Positions 15,641-24,923 of a stretch of 64,000 nucleotides of DNA are shown one piece after another (position 1 is the stretch's first letter; each line of letters starts with the position of its first letter). A model generated the notes under the pieces. It was not told where the DNA came from, made no database searches, and saw nothing but the letters and a program-made list of their open reading frames with translations. The stretch is from Mesorhizobium ciceri WSM4083. GTDB lineage: Bacteria; Pseudomonadota; Alphaproteobacteria; Rhizobiales; Rhizobiaceae. Made by a program: the position numbers and the translations under genes. Where the stretch lies: assembly GCF_000519305.1 (NCBI RefSeq), contig NZ_JAFG01000006.1, forward strand, positions 359,209 through 423,208, read 5' to 3'.

Positions 15641-17640
15641 TTTCCCAGGCAATGTCCCTGCCGCGACAGCGCGACGGCATCGGCGCGCTCATCCTGCTGG
15701 TGGCCGTGCCCGCAGGCCTGGCGCTGATGCTGACCGTCTTCGATCTCATCCATATTCTGCCGACGCACCTGTGGTGGCAGGCGCTCACCGCCCCCGATAC
15801 ATCCGATCCAGTGCAGTTGCTGTATCGCCATGCCTTCCTGCCGCGTGTTGCCGTCGGCGTGCTGGCCGGCGCGGCACTCGGTCTCGCCGGTGTCGTCATG
15901 CAGCATGTGCTGCGCAACCCGCTGGCCGAGCCGACCACGATCGGCACCAATGCCGGAGCGAGCCTCGCTTTGGCGGCCGCCACCCTCTACGCACCATGGC
16001 TGCTGGAAGGCGGCCGCGAAGGCGTGGCGCTGGCTGGCGGCGCTCTCGCCACATCAGCCGTTTTCGCACTGGCGCGCGGGCGCAGCTTTTCGCCAGTGTC
16101 GATCATCATCGCCGGCCTCGTCGTCAGCCTCACTTTCGGCTCCGCCGGCGCGCTGCTGATGGCGCTCAACCGCGAATACACCGAGGAGCTGTTCATCTGG
16201 CAGAGCGGCTCGCTGGTGCAGAATGGCGACGCGGCGGTCGTTGTTCTGGCGCCGTGGCTGCTGGCCGGCATCTGCGCCGCGTTCCTGCTCTGGCGACCGC
16301 TCCGCCTGCTCGATCTCAGCGACGACGGCGCGGCATCGCTCGGCACCCGGCCGGCCGTCATCCGTCTTGCCGGCATGGCAGTCGCCGTCTCGCTTAGCGC
16401 GCTGGTCGTCGCCGAAATCGGCGTCATCGGTTTCGTGGCGCTCGCCGCCCCGGCGCTGGCGCGGCTGGCCGGAGCGCGCACGCTTGGCCGCCGCCTGGTC
16501 TGGTCGCCGCTGGTCGGCGGCGCCCTGCTCTGGCTCACCGACCGTCTGGTGCAGCATCTGCCGTTCGCCGGCGAAATTCCCGCCGGCACCGCGACCGCTT
16601 TACTCGGCGCGCCGCTGCTGCTGTTCCTGTTGCCGCGAATGCGAACCACCCCCGAAAGGCAGGCCGACATGGTGTCGTCGATACGCCTGCCGACAAACGG
16701 CCTGCCGTTGATCGCGGGCCTGCTGGCGCTCATCCTCGCGGTTGTCCTCGCCATCGGCTTTGGCCGTGGCGTAGGCGGTTGGCACTGGATCGCATCCGCG
16801 GATTTGACCGAGCTGCTTGCCCTGCGCGCGCCTCGCGTCGTCGTCGCCCTGTCGGCGGGCGTCCTGCTCGCCGTCGCCGGCACGCTGATGCAACGCATGA
16901 CCGGCAACCCGATGGCCGCACCCGAGGTCCTGGGCATTTCCGGCGGCGCCTCTTTCGGCGTGCTGGCGCTGCTGCTGCTCAGCGACGGCTTCGACCGCGC
17001 GGCAATGCTCGGCGCCGCCCTCGCCGGCGCCTTGCTGGCGCTGACGATCGTTGTTCTGGCCGGGCGGCGCAATGCCCTGTCGCCGGAACGGCTGCTGCTT
17101 GCCGGCGTCGCCGTGGCGACCGTCGCGTCCGCCTTCGCCGCGCTGCTTCTGGCCAGCGGCGATCCGCGCATGGACTTCCTGCTCACCTGGCTGTCGGGAT
17201 CGACCTATCGCGCAACGCCAACGGATGCCTTCACCGCCGCAACGGTCGCGGTCACCGTCCTCGCGCTGGCGCCGCTGACCGCGCGCTGGCTCGATATACT
17301 GCCGCTCGGCGAAACCGCCGCGCGTGGCCTTGGCCTGCGGCTTGGCCGGGTTCGCGCCACATTGCTTGCGCTCACCGCATTGGCCACCGCAACCGCGACA
17401 TTGGTCATCGGCCCGCTGAGCTTCGTCGGCCTGATGGCGCCGCATCTCGCACGCATGCTCGGCTTCCGCCGCGCCGTGCCGCAGCTTCTGGCTTCGGCCA
17501 TGACAGGCGGGCTGATCCTCGTTGCCGCCGACTGGGCAGGGCGGACGCTGATCTTTCCCTGGCAAGTGCCTGCCGGCCTCATCGCCGCCTTCGTCGGCGG
17601 CCCCTATTTCATGGCGCTGATGTGGAAAGACAGGCAATGA
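15637..17640 (+). CDS. fhuB: Fe(3+)-hydroxamate ABC transporter permease FhuB
   Basis: This 667-aa inner-membrane permease is a fusion of two FecCD-type domains, as in E. coli FhuB (about 660 aa). The first half contains GLAGVVMQHVLRNPLAEPTT, and the second contains VAGTLMQRMTGNPMAAPEVL and ISGGASFGVLALLLL; both carry the family Q-x3-x3-NP(L/M)A(E/A)P signature. SFVGLMAPHLARMLGFRRAV near the C-terminus matches the coupling region that docks on FhuC. ATG overlaps the upstream TGA. The frame is open further 5' but only as the shadow of the binding-protein gene. The double-length form is the main evidence for a hydroxamate system. Confidence 0.95.
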   Translation: MISQAMSLPRQRDGIGALILLVAVPAGLALMLTVFDLIHILPTHLWWQALTAPDTSDPVQLLYRHAFLPRVAVGVLAGAALGLAGVVMQHVLRNPLAEPTTIGTNAGASLALAAATLYAPWLLEGGREGVALAGGALATSAVFALARGRSFSPVSIIIAGLVVSLTFGSAGALLMALNREYTEELFIWQSGSLVQNGDAAVVVLAPWLLAGICAAFLLWRPLRLLDLSDDGAASLGTRPAVIRLAGMAVAVSLSALVVAEIGVIGFVALAAPALARLAGARTLGRRLVWSPLVGGALLWLTDRLVQHLPFAGEIPAGTATALLGAPLLLFLLPRMRTTPERQADMVSSIRLPTNGLPLIAGLLALILAVVLAIGFGRGVGGWHWIASADLTELLALRAPRVVVALSAGVLLAVAGTLMQRMTGNPMAAPEVLGISGGASFGVLALLLLSDGFDRAAMLGAALAGALLALTIVVLAGRRNALSPERLLLAGVAVATVASAFAALLLASGDPRMDFLLTWLSGSTYRATPTDAFTAATVAVTVLALAPLTARWLDILPLGETAARGLGLRLGRVRATLLALTALATATATLVIGPLSFVGLMAPHLARMLGFRRAVPQLLASAMTGGLILVAADWAGRTLIFPWQVPAGLIAAFVGGPYFMALMWKDRQ

Positions 17641-17749
17641 AGTCCGTCCTGGCATATTGCCGCCCTTGCGCTGTCGATTGTAAGCAGCGCCCATCGATGG
17701 CGGCCGGCGCCCTCGCCGCGTCCATCAAGACAGCTTGCGGTTCACCTCG

Positions 17750-19474
17750 ATGATCAGACGTTTCCTTTCCTACTACGCGCCCTGGAAGGGGCTGTTCGCG
17801 CTCGACTTCTCCTGCGCGGTGCTGGCCGGCCTGCTTGAACTCGGCTTTCCCATGGCGGTCCGCACCTTCGTCGACCAGCTGCTGCCGCAGCAGGATTGGA
17901 CGCTGATCATCATCGCGTCTGCCGGGCTGCTGGTGATCTACCTGCTCAACACCGTGCTGATGGCGGTCGTCACCTATTGGGGTCACATGCTCGGCATCAA
18001 CATCGAGACCGAGATGCGGCGCAAGAGTTTCGACCATCTGCAGAAGCTGTCGTTCCGCTTCTACGACAACCACAAGACCGGCCATCTCGTCGGCCGTGTC
18101 ACCAAGGACCTCGAGGAGATCGGCGAGATCGCCCATCACGGCCCCGAGGACCTGTTCATCGCCATCATGACCTTCGCCGGCGCCTTCGTGCTGATGTTCA
18201 CGGTCAACATGCACCTGGCGCTGATCACGGCGGTGATCGTGCCGCTGATCGCCTGGGTGACGATGCGCTATGGCGACCGCATGGAGCGCAACTGGCAGGC
18301 GCTCTACCGGCGTGTCGGCGATTTCAACGTCCGCATCGAAGAGAATGTCGGCGGCATGCGCGTCGTCCAGGCCTTCGCCAATGAGGAGCATGAGCGCACG
18401 CTGTTCGCGCATGACAACCAGCGCTACCGCCAGACCAAGCTCGACGCCTACCGCATCATGTCGGCCAGCAACTCCCTGAACTATATGGGCATCAGGCTGA
18501 TCCAGCTCGTGGTCATGATCGCCGGCAGCTATCTCGTCATTACCGGGGGATTGAGCAATGGCGGCTTCGTCGGCTTCCTGCTTTTGGTCGGCGTCTTCGT
18601 GCGGCCGATCGAGAAGATCAATTCGGTGATCGAAACCTATCCCAAGGGCATTGCCGGCTTCCGGCGCTACACCGAGCTGCTCGACACCGAACCCGACATC
18701 GCCGACCGCCCAGATGCCGTGACTGTGGGCGGCCTCAAGGGCGACATCGAATACCGCGGTGTGAGCTTCGGCTATGGCGACGGCAAGCCGGTGCTGAAAG
18801 ATATCGATCTCACCATCCACGCCGGCGAAACCATCGCCTTCGTCGGCCCGTCCGGCGCCGGCAAGACCACCATCTGTTCGCTGCTGCCGCGTTTCTACGA
18901 GGTCAGCGCCGGCGCGATCAGCATCGACGGCATCGATATCAGGGACATGACGCTCGCTTCGCTACGCGGCCAGATCGGCATCGTCCAGCAGGACGTGTTC
19001 CTGTTCGGGGGCTCGATCCGCGAGAACATCGCCTATGGCCGCCTCGGCGCCTCCGACGAGGCCATCACCGACGCCGCACGGCGGGCGCAACTCGACGGCA
19101 TGATATCGGGCCTGCCGGCCGGCTATGACACGATCATCGGCGAGCGCGGCGTTAAACTGTCCGGCGGCCAGAAACAGCGGCTGGCGATCGCCCGCATGTT
19201 CCTCAAGAACCCGCCGATCCTGATCCTCGACGAGGCGACGTCGGCGCTTGACACCGAGACCGAGCGCGAAATCCAGAAATCGCTGGCCGAACTTGCCGAG
19301 GGCCGCACCACGCTCATCATCGCGCATCGGCTGGCAACGATCCGGGGTGCCGACCGCATCGTCGTCGTGTCGGAGTCGGGCGTCGTCGAACAGGGTTCGC
19401 ACAGCGAACTGCTCCGCGCCGGCGGCATCTATCGGCGCTTGCACGACGCGCAGCATCTGGTGTCGTCGCGCTGA
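17750..19474 (+). CDS. ABC transporter ATP-binding protein/permease (exporter type)
   Basis: This 574-aa half-transporter has six transmembrane helices in about the first 310 residues (MIRRFLSYYAPWKGLFALDF onward) and a nucleotide-binding domain after about 330. The Walker A is GPSGAGKTT, the signature LSGGQKQRLAIARM, Walker B ILILDEATSALD and the switch His is in IIAHRLAT. This layout is that of MsbA/multidrug exporters that act as homodimers. ATG at 17750 is chosen over a TTG at 17735; neither has a strong ribosome-binding site. It lies 109 bases after fhuB on the same strand, so a link with iron traffic is possible but unproven. The substrate is unknown. Confidence 0.9.
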   Translation: MIRRFLSYYAPWKGLFALDFSCAVLAGLLELGFPMAVRTFVDQLLPQQDWTLIIIASAGLLVIYLLNTVLMAVVTYWGHMLGINIETEMRRKSFDHLQKLSFRFYDNHKTGHLVGRVTKDLEEIGEIAHHGPEDLFIAIMTFAGAFVLMFTVNMHLALITAVIVPLIAWVTMRYGDRMERNWQALYRRVGDFNVRIEENVGGMRVVQAFANEEHERTLFAHDNQRYRQTKLDAYRIMSASNSLNYMGIRLIQLVVMIAGSYLVITGGLSNGGFVGFLLLVGVFVRPIEKINSVIETYPKGIAGFRRYTELLDTEPDIADRPDAVTVGGLKGDIEYRGVSFGYGDGKPVLKDIDLTIHAGETIAFVGPSGAGKTTICSLLPRFYEVSAGAISIDGIDIRDMTLASLRGQIGIVQQDVFLFGGSIRENIAYGRLGASDEAITDAARRAQLDGMISGLPAGYDTIIGERGVKLSGGQKQRLAIARMFLKNPPILILDEATSALDTETEREIQKSLAELAEGRTTLIIAHRLATIRGADRIVVVSESGVVEQGSHSELLRAGGIYRRLHDAQHLVSSR

Positions 19475-19510
19475 TCCACTATGGTGGTGGCCCAAAGCAG
19501 GGAGCCCCCG

Positions 19511-20185
19511 ATGATCAAGGCAACGCCCTTCGACTTTCCCTATGACGGCAGGCTGGTGGCCGAAAACACCGCGCTTGTTGTCATCGACCTGCAGCAGGAT
19601 TTCCTGTCGACGACGGGCTACTTCGCCAGGCAGGGCTATGACCCGTCGCCTCTGAGGGCGATCCTGCCGACGGTGAGCCGGCTGATCGCGGCCGCGCGCA
19701 AGGCCGGCGTCAGGGTCATCCACACGAGGCAGGGCTATCGGGCCGACATGGCCGATATGACGCCTTACGAAAAATGGCGCCGCAAGCGTGCCGGTCTCGA
19801 GGGCACCGATATCCTGCTGCGCTCGGGCAAGGGATTCCAGATCGTTCCGGAGATCGACGTGGCACCGCACGACATCATCGTCGACAAGACCTGCAACAGT
19901 GCCTTCACCTACACGGATTTCGAACACGTGCTGCGCGCACAAGGCATCACGCATCTCATGTTTTCCGGATGCACGACGGATGTCTGCGTGCACACCACGC
20001 TGCGCGAAGCCTGCGACCGCAACTTTCAATGCCTGACGATTTCCGATGCCTGCGCCAGCGGCGACAGACAAGCCCATGAAGGCGCGCTTCACATGGTGAC
20101 GGTGGAGGACGGCGTCTTCGGCGTGCTGACAGATTCGAGCGCTGTCATTGAAGGCCTGTCGCGGCTGTCGGGCATGGCGAGTTAG
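19511..20185 (+). CDS. Isochorismatase-family cysteine hydrolase
   Basis: This 224-aa cytosolic hydrolase carries the family triad: Asp26 in VVIDLQQDF, Lys126 in DKTCNSAF and Cys159 in TTDVCVHT. It resembles the group that includes amidohydrolases acting on biuret, ureidoacrylate and similar amides more than true isochorismatases, but the substrate cannot be fixed. ATG at 19511 is chosen because AGGGAG lies just upstream; the frame is open earlier without a site. It lies 36 bases after the ABC exporter stop on the same strand and is followed by a repeat. Confidence 0.9.
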   Translation: MIKATPFDFPYDGRLVAENTALVVIDLQQDFLSTTGYFARQGYDPSPLRAILPTVSRLIAAARKAGVRVIHTRQGYRADMADMTPYEKWRRKRAGLEGTDILLRSGKGFQIVPEIDVAPHDIIVDKTCNSAFTYTDFEHVLRAQGITHLMFSGCTTDVCVHTTLREACDRNFQCLTISDACASGDRQAHEGALHMVTVEDGVFGVLTDSSAVIEGLSRLSGMAS

Positions 20186-20213
20186 AGCGCCAAGATCAAT
20201 GCCGGCGGGACAG

Positions 20214-20370
20214 CACCCCCCTCTGGCCTGCCGGACATCTCCCCCGCAAGGAGGGAGATTGGCTGTCATCTCGGCTTTCACTAATCGCACCGTGGCAAGA
20301 CGAGCGCTGCGGGTGAAGCTGTCGATCTCCCCCCTTGCGGGGGAGATGTCCGACAGGACAGAGGGGGGTG
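20214..20370. repeat. Intergenic inverted repeat, family B, intact copy
   Basis: Arms of about 37 bases match as reverse complements with few mismatches: the left arm begins CACCCCCCTCTGGCCTGCCG (20214-20250) and the right arm ends CGACAGGACAGAGGGGGGTG (to 20370). They enclose about 80 bases. A second, split copy of this family lies at 38118-38406. It fills the gap between convergent genes. Confidence 0.8.
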
Positions 20371-20419
20371 TGAAGCATCTCGGCGTTACCGGAATAGCTT
20401 TCATTCCGTAGGCCAGAAC

Positions 20420-21367
20420 TCAACCCGTTGCGCGCGTCTCCAATCCTGCACGAGACGCATATGCCCCAGGCTGGAATGCCTCGTGTTCGCGACGCGCCAG
20501 CGAATTGCGCAGCAGGGCGATCGTTTCCCGGCCGAGCGTTGCGATCTCGCGTGGCGTGTCGACGCCGACAATCATGAATTCATCGATCCCGAGAGCCGCA
20601 TAGGCAAGCAGCGACAGGGCGGCCTGGGCTGGCGGCCCGGCAACATCGACCGCCTTGTGGCCGGAGGCGGAAGCACCCTGGTGAATCCCGACCGGAAGCG
20701 CGAAGCGCAGCTTGCCGGCCCGGCCATGTTCGGGGGCGGAGCGGCGTACCCGCTCCATCAATTGCCTGATCTCGTCGATCGAGCCCGGCGCCAATTCAAA
20801 GACATCGGCATGCCGGCCGGCAACTTTGAGTGCCGTTCCGGACTGCCCGCCCATGCGGATGACCAGGTCGGCGCCGTGCGGTCCCTTGCGCGGCACATAG
20901 CCGCCCTTGATGCTGTAGAACGTTCCTTCGTGGTCGAAGGGCCGGTCGTTCGACCACAGCCGCTTCAGCAGCACCAGATATTCGTCTATGCGCTGCCAGA
21001 TGACGGTGTGCCCGACCGGCCGTGTTTCGGCGTCGGCATCGCTCAGCGGCTCGCTGATCATTCTCAGCGCCAGGCGCCCGCCGCTTTTCCTGTCGATCGA
21101 CGCCAGTTGGCGGGCCGCCACGGTCGGTTCGACCACACCCGCCCAATGGGTGAGCACGACTTCCAGCGACGAGGTGCGGTCGAGCACCTGGGCCGCAAGA
21201 TCCATGTTGGTCAGCAGTCCGGCCGAATCGTCGACGACGATCTTGCGGAAGCCGCCATCCTCGATCAGCCCGAGCTTGGTCGCGGTCTCGGCAAAGTCGT
21301 AGAAAAAGGGAACCGCGGCGTCGGCGGTCTTGCCGGGAATATGCGTGAACTCGATCGGCATTGCCAT
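20420..21367 (-). CDS. LLM-class flavin-dependent oxidoreductase (SsuD-like)
   Basis: This is a 315-aa luciferase-like monooxygenase resembling the alkanesulfonate monooxygenase group. The characteristic features are DDSAGLLTNMDLAAQVLDRT, VAARQLASIDRKSGGRLALR (the region that contacts FMN), and RIDEYLVLLKRLWSNDRPFD with the following FYSIKGGYVPRKGP. ATG at 21367 is supported by GGAGG just upstream; a longer frame upstream has no site. Such enzymes oxidise sulfonates or other small organics with a partner flavin reductase, which is not seen nearby. A gene for a 51-aa membrane protein lies just upstream on the same strand. Confidence 0.88.
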   Translation of the reverse strand: MAMPIEFTHIPGKTADAAVPFFYDFAETATKLGLIEDGGFRKIVVDDSAGLLTNMDLAAQVLDRTSSLEVVLTHWAGVVEPTVAARQLASIDRKSGGRLALRMISEPLSDADAETRPVGHTVIWQRIDEYLVLLKRLWSNDRPFDHEGTFYSIKGGYVPRKGPHGADLVIRMGGQSGTALKVAGRHADVFELAPGSIDEIRQLMERVRRSAPEHGRAGKLRFALPVGIHQGASASGHKAVDVAGPPAQAALSLLAYAALGIDEFMIVGVDTPREIATLGRETIALLRNSLARREHEAFQPGAYASRAGLETRATG

Positions 21368-21501
21368 GTCCTCCGTTTCTGGAAGCGCTGATGCGGTGAA
21401 ATTCGAATTACAGCCGCGCGAAAGCACGCCGATGATTCGGTTCATTCAACTCCGATTGCCTGTAAGCGGTGGGGGCAGCTAACCCCGGTCGATCTGACGA
21501 C

Positions 21502-21657
21502 TCAGGGAATAAGACCCAGAACAACGGCCCCGGTGAACACGAACGCAAGGGCAAAGACGAGATAGGCGAAAGCCCCGGCATAGGCCGGGCGAAAGGCCTG
21601 GGCATTGGCCGCCCGCTGACCGCTCCGATCCGTCTGGGCGTTCTGGATATAGGACAT
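21502..21657 (-). CDS. Small single-pass membrane protein (51 aa), unknown
   Basis: The reading frame starts MSYIQNAQTDRSGQRAANAQ, then has a hydrophobic stretch (AYLVFALAFVFTGAVVLGLI) and ends with Pro. A strong GGAGGT site lies directly before the ATG, which makes translation likely despite the short length. The N-terminal 25 residues are polar and would be cytoplasmic, with one transmembrane helix after them. It has no recognised family and lies upstream of the flavin monooxygenase gene on the same strand, 134 bases apart. Confidence 0.65.
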   Translation of the reverse strand: MSYIQNAQTDRSGQRAANAQAFRPAYAGAFAYLVFALAFVFTGAVVLGLIP

Positions 21658-21947
21658 ATCGACCTCCGTCTCGGCGATTAATCTATAAAACTGGTAGACT
21701 TTGTCGATTGCTATTTTTTGGCCAAAGATAGAATAATTTTCTCCTGTGACGCTGAAAATTGGTAGGCACTTGCTTAGAGCGCGCGCTCGGACGGCCGATC
21801 CATATGGCGCGTCCGTTTTCGCTTCTGGGTCCGAATGGACCTATGGCCTGGCCCTCGCTGCACTGAATTCGTGGATTGGCCGCCCGGCGCGGGCGCGGTA
21901 GCATCGCCCAACCAACCAAGCGAAATCGTCACACAGGGGGCAGAAGA
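21658..21947. other. Intergenic region with an AT-rich centre
   Basis: The segment 21670-21775 is markedly AT-rich compared with its surroundings and probably holds promoters for the leftward 51-aa gene and perhaps the rightward SDR gene. I see no clear palindrome or further gene here. Confidence 0.4.
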
Positions 21948-22715
21948 ATGGGCACAAGACTGGCCGGCAAGGTCGCCATCATTTCGGGCGGCGCGACGGG
22001 AATGGGCGGAGCGGCCTCGGAATTGTTCGCCGCCGAAGGCGCCAAGGTGGCGATCATCGACCGCAACGGCGAGGCGGCCGCCGCCACGGCGGCGACAATC
22101 AGGGCGCGCGGCCATGTCGCCGAGCATTTTGTCGCCGACGTCTCCGACGAGGCACAAGTCGAAGCGGCCGTGAAGGGTGCTATCGAAAAACTCGGGCCCA
22201 TCACCGTGCTGTTCAACCACGCCGGCACCATCGTCATCAAACCCTTCCTGGAGACGACGGTCCAGGAATGGGACTGGCTGCATGCCGTCAATGTGCGCTC
22301 GATGTTCCTCATGACGCGCGCCGTGCTGCCCGGCATGATTGCGGCCGGCGGCGGCTCGATCGTCTGCACCTCGTCGATCTCGGCGGTGGCGGCGACTCCT
22401 AATGAAGTGCTCTACGACACCACCAAGGGCGCCTGCCACATGTTCGCCCGCGCCATCGCCGTCGAGTTCCGCGACCGCAACATCCGCTGCAACGCGGTCT
22501 GCCCCGGCTTCATCCGCACGCCGCACGGCCTGCGCGAGGTTGCCGACCTCGGCAGGCTCGGCGTCGACGTCTCGGACGCAGCACTGGCCGCGCAGCAGGG
22601 CCGCATCGGCGAGCCGGAAGAGGTGGCGAGGGCAGCGCTCTACCTGGCCAGCGACGAGTCGAGCTTCGTCAACGGCACGCATCTGTTCGTCGATAATGGT
22701 TTTACGGCGATGTGA
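21948..22715 (+). CDS. SDR family oxidoreductase
   Basis: This 255-aa short-chain dehydrogenase has a GGATGMGGAASELF cofactor loop near residues 15-28 (GxxxGxG type), NHAG near 91 in place of the usual NNAG, TSSISAVAATPNEVLYDTTK with the active-site Ser and the YxxxK (near 139-159), and VCPGFIRTPHG after it. The start at 21948 follows AGAAGA and matches the family N-terminus. It stands alone between the leftward small gene and a repeat, convergent with the nucleoside transporter operon. The substrate is unknown. Confidence 0.9.
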   Translation: MGTRLAGKVAIISGGATGMGGAASELFAAEGAKVAIIDRNGEAAAATAATIRARGHVAEHFVADVSDEAQVEAAVKGAIEKLGPITVLFNHAGTIVIKPFLETTVQEWDWLHAVNVRSMFLMTRAVLPGMIAAGGGSIVCTSSISAVAATPNEVLYDTTKGACHMFARAIAVEFRDRNIRCNAVCPGFIRTPHGLREVADLGRLGVDVSDAALAAQQGRIGEPEEVARAALYLASDESSFVNGTHLFVDNGFTAM

Positions 22716-22749
22716 AACGCTCAAAGGAGGCGCGAACTTGGCAGGATGC

Positions 22750-22918
22750 GGGTTCCTCGCCCCCACGAAGATGGGGGAGAGGTGGCTCGGCGAAGCCGAG
22801 ACGGAGAGGGGGAATGGCTCGACCTTGCCGTGCTTCGGCGACAACTCGCCACCGTCGCAGGCCCCTCTCCGACCGCTTCGCGGCCACCTCTCCCCCGCTT
22901 TGCGGGGGCGAGGAACCC
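22750..22918. repeat. Intergenic inverted repeat, family D
   Basis: Perfect 15-bp terminal arms, GGGTTCCTCGCCCCC (22750-22764) and GGGGGCGAGGAACCC (22904-22918), enclose internal hairpins such as CTCGGCGAAGCCGAG and CGAAGCGG-type steps. It lies between the convergent ends of the SDR gene and the permease gene. Confidence 0.8.
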
Positions 22919-22926
22919 AAGCTTTG

Positions 22927-23871
22927 CTACCGCTCTTCCCTTCGAAACGGCTTGAGCAGCGCCGAGGGCGCCACCGCATTGCGCGACATCACCGCCATGG
23001 CGACGATGGTGAAGATGAAGGGCAGCATCAGGAACGCCTCGTAGGGGATGTGTCCGAGCCCGCTGGCCTGCATGCGCAGTTGCAAGGCATCGACGAAGGC
23101 GAACAGCAGCGCGGCACCCGCCGAGCGCCACGGATCCCAGCGGCCGAACACGACCAGCGCGATCGCCACCCAGCCGCGCCCCGACACCACGCCGAAGGTG
23201 AAGGCGTTGAACTGCGCCATCGACAGGAAGGCGCCGGCAAGCCCCATCAGCGCACCGCCGAGGATGACCGCCTGGAAGCGCGTGGCGATGACGCTGACAC
23301 CGGCCGAATCGGCGGCGCGCGGGTTTTCGCCGACCATGCGCACCGACAGGCCCCATGGCGTGCGGTAGAGCACGAAGGCGGCCACCGGGATGGCCAGGAT
23401 CGCCATGTAGACCAGCGCAAACTGGTTGAACACCGCCGGCCCGAGCACCGGAATGTCGGAGAGGATCGGGATCGGCAGTGTCTGAAAACCCTTGATGTTC
23501 GGCGGCACCGACTGCTGGCCGAAGATCAGCCGGTAGAGGAAATAGGCGAGGCCCGACGAGAACAACGTCACGCCGATGCCGCAGACATGCTGGCTGAGGC
23601 CGAGCACCACCGTGAACAGCGCATGCAGCGCGCCCATCAGCATGCCGGTCAGCACTGCCGCCAGCACGCCGAGCCACAGGCTGCCGCTGAGGCTGGCAGC
23701 GGTGAAGCCGGTCATCGCCGACAACAGCATGATGCCTTCGATGCCGAGATTGAGCACGCCGGCCCGCTCGGAAAACATTTCGCCGAGCGTCGCAAAAGCC
23801 AGCGGCGTGGCGATGCGGATGATCGCGGCCAGGAAGCCGACCTGAAAGATCTGTTCGAACACCGCGCTCAT
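22927..23871 (-). CDS. ABC transporter permease, nucleoside/BMP type (second subunit)
   Basis: This 314-aa inner-membrane permease has about eight to ten hydrophobic segments. The ATPLAFATLGEMFSERAGVL and NLGIEGIMLLSAMTGF segments are the hallmark of the permease subunit paired with BMP-family binding proteins (NupQ/YufQ-like). ATG at 23871 overlaps the end of the preceding permease gene by 4 bases. It is the last gene of the binding protein-ATPase-permease-permease operon. Systems of this type import nucleosides or related purine compounds; the exact substrate is not certain. Confidence 0.92.
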   Translation of the reverse strand: MSAVFEQIFQVGFLAAIIRIATPLAFATLGEMFSERAGVLNLGIEGIMLLSAMTGFTAASLSGSLWLGVLAAVLTGMLMGALHALFTVVLGLSQHVCGIGVTLFSSGLAYFLYRLIFGQQSVPPNIKGFQTLPIPILSDIPVLGPAVFNQFALVYMAILAIPVAAFVLYRTPWGLSVRMVGENPRAADSAGVSVIATRFQAVILGGALMGLAGAFLSMAQFNAFTFGVVSGRGWVAIALVVFGRWDPWRSAGAALLFAFVDALQLRMQASGLGHIPYEAFLMLPFIFTIVAMAVMSRNAVAPSALLKPFRREER

Positions 23872-24923
23872 CGGGCAACCCCGACGCGGCGTATGCGATA
23901 GGCGGTGAACAGCAGCGCCACCAGCATGGCAAGCAGCGCCGTCCCCTGGATGACATCGCTGAGGAAGGCCGGTACGCCGGTCGCCCGCGACATCGCCTCG
24001 GCGCCGGTCATCACGGCGGCTAGGAAGATCGCCGCCGGCACCACGCCGAGCGGATTGAGCCGCGCCAGCATGGCAACGACGATGCCGGAATAGCCGTAGC
24101 CCGGCGAGATGTCGCTCATCACCTGAAAGTGCACGCCGCCGACCTCGCTGACGCCGGCCAACCCAGCCAGCGCACCGGACAGCAGCGCCGTCGAGATCAG
24201 CACGCGCTCGACATGGATGCCGCCATATCTGGCGGCTTCCGGATTTTCGCCGGTGACCCTGATCCTGAAGCCGAGCGTCGTGCGCACGATCAGGAACCAG
24301 ATCAGCGGCGCCGCGATCAGCGCCGCGACGACGCCGAGATGCAGCCTTGTGCCTTCGAGCAGCACCGGGAAATTGGCCGAATCCTCGATCGGCGGCGAGA
24401 TCGGATAGCCGCTGAAGGAGTCCTTCCACGGTCCTTCGATCAGCGCCATCAGCGCGTAATAGATGACCGAGTTGAGCAGCAGCGAACTGACGACATCGTC
24501 GACCTTGAATTTTACCCTGAGCGTCGCCGGCACCAGCGCGACTGCGGCTCCCGCTGCGGCGCCGGCCACCGCCATCAAGACCATGGCGAGCGGCCCCGGC
24601 ATTGGGATGGCGCCGACAAAGCAGCTGGCCACCGCGCCGGCAAGCAATTGCCCTTCGGCGCCGATGTTCCAGAATTTTGCCCGGAAGGCGACCGCGACCG
24701 CCAGTCCGGTGAAGATCATAGGCGTGGCGCGCACCATCGTTTCGGTGATCGCGTAGCTGTCGCCCAGCGATGCCGTGAACATCACGCCATAGGCTTCGAG
24801 CACGCCGGCGCCGGCCAGCGCAATCAGGCCGCTACACAAGATGAGCGTTGCTCCGATCGCCAGCAATGGCAGAGCGAAGTTGAACCAGGTCGGCGTCGAG
24901 CTGCGGACCTCCAGGCGAAACAT
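23868..24923 (-). CDS. ABC transporter permease, nucleoside/BMP type (first subunit)
   Basis: This 351-aa multi-spanning inner-membrane protein contains the family segments MVRATPMIFTGLAVAVAFRA and KFWNIGAEGQLLAGAVASCF, typical of NupP/YufP-like permeases that pair with the other permease. Its start overlaps the ATPase stop (ATG sharing bases with TGA) and its stop overlaps the next start (ATGA), so the three genes are translationally coupled. Confidence 0.92.
   Translation of the reverse strand: MFRLEVRSSTPTWFNFALPLLAIGATLILCSGLIALAGAGVLEAYGVMFTASLGDSYAITETMVRATPMIFTGLAVAVAFRAKFWNIGAEGQLLAGAVASCFVGAIPMPGPLAMVLMAVAGAAAGAAVALVPATLRVKFKVDDVVSSLLLNSVIYYALMALIEGPWKDSFSGYPISPPIEDSANFPVLLEGTRLHLGVVAALIAAPLIWFLIVRTTLGFRIRVTGENPEAARYGGIHVERVLISTALLSGALAGLAGVSEVGGVHFQVMSDISPGYGYSGIVVAMLARLNPLGVVPAAIFLAAVMTGAEAMSRATGVPAFLSDVIQGTALLAMLVALLFTAYRIRRVGVAR

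Noticed and set aside
15987..17186. 399-codon open frame on the minus strand
   Set aside because: It is antisense to fhuB and has Ser/Arg/Ala-rich composition typical of shadows in high-GC genes.
17609..18820. 403-codon open frame on the minus strand
   Set aside because: It is antisense to the ABC exporter, whose transmembrane and ATPase motifs are complete.
22339..23901. 520-codon plus-strand frame
   Set aside because: It crosses the SDR gene, a repeat and the antisense of a permease gene, with His/Arg-rich composition; no motif is present.
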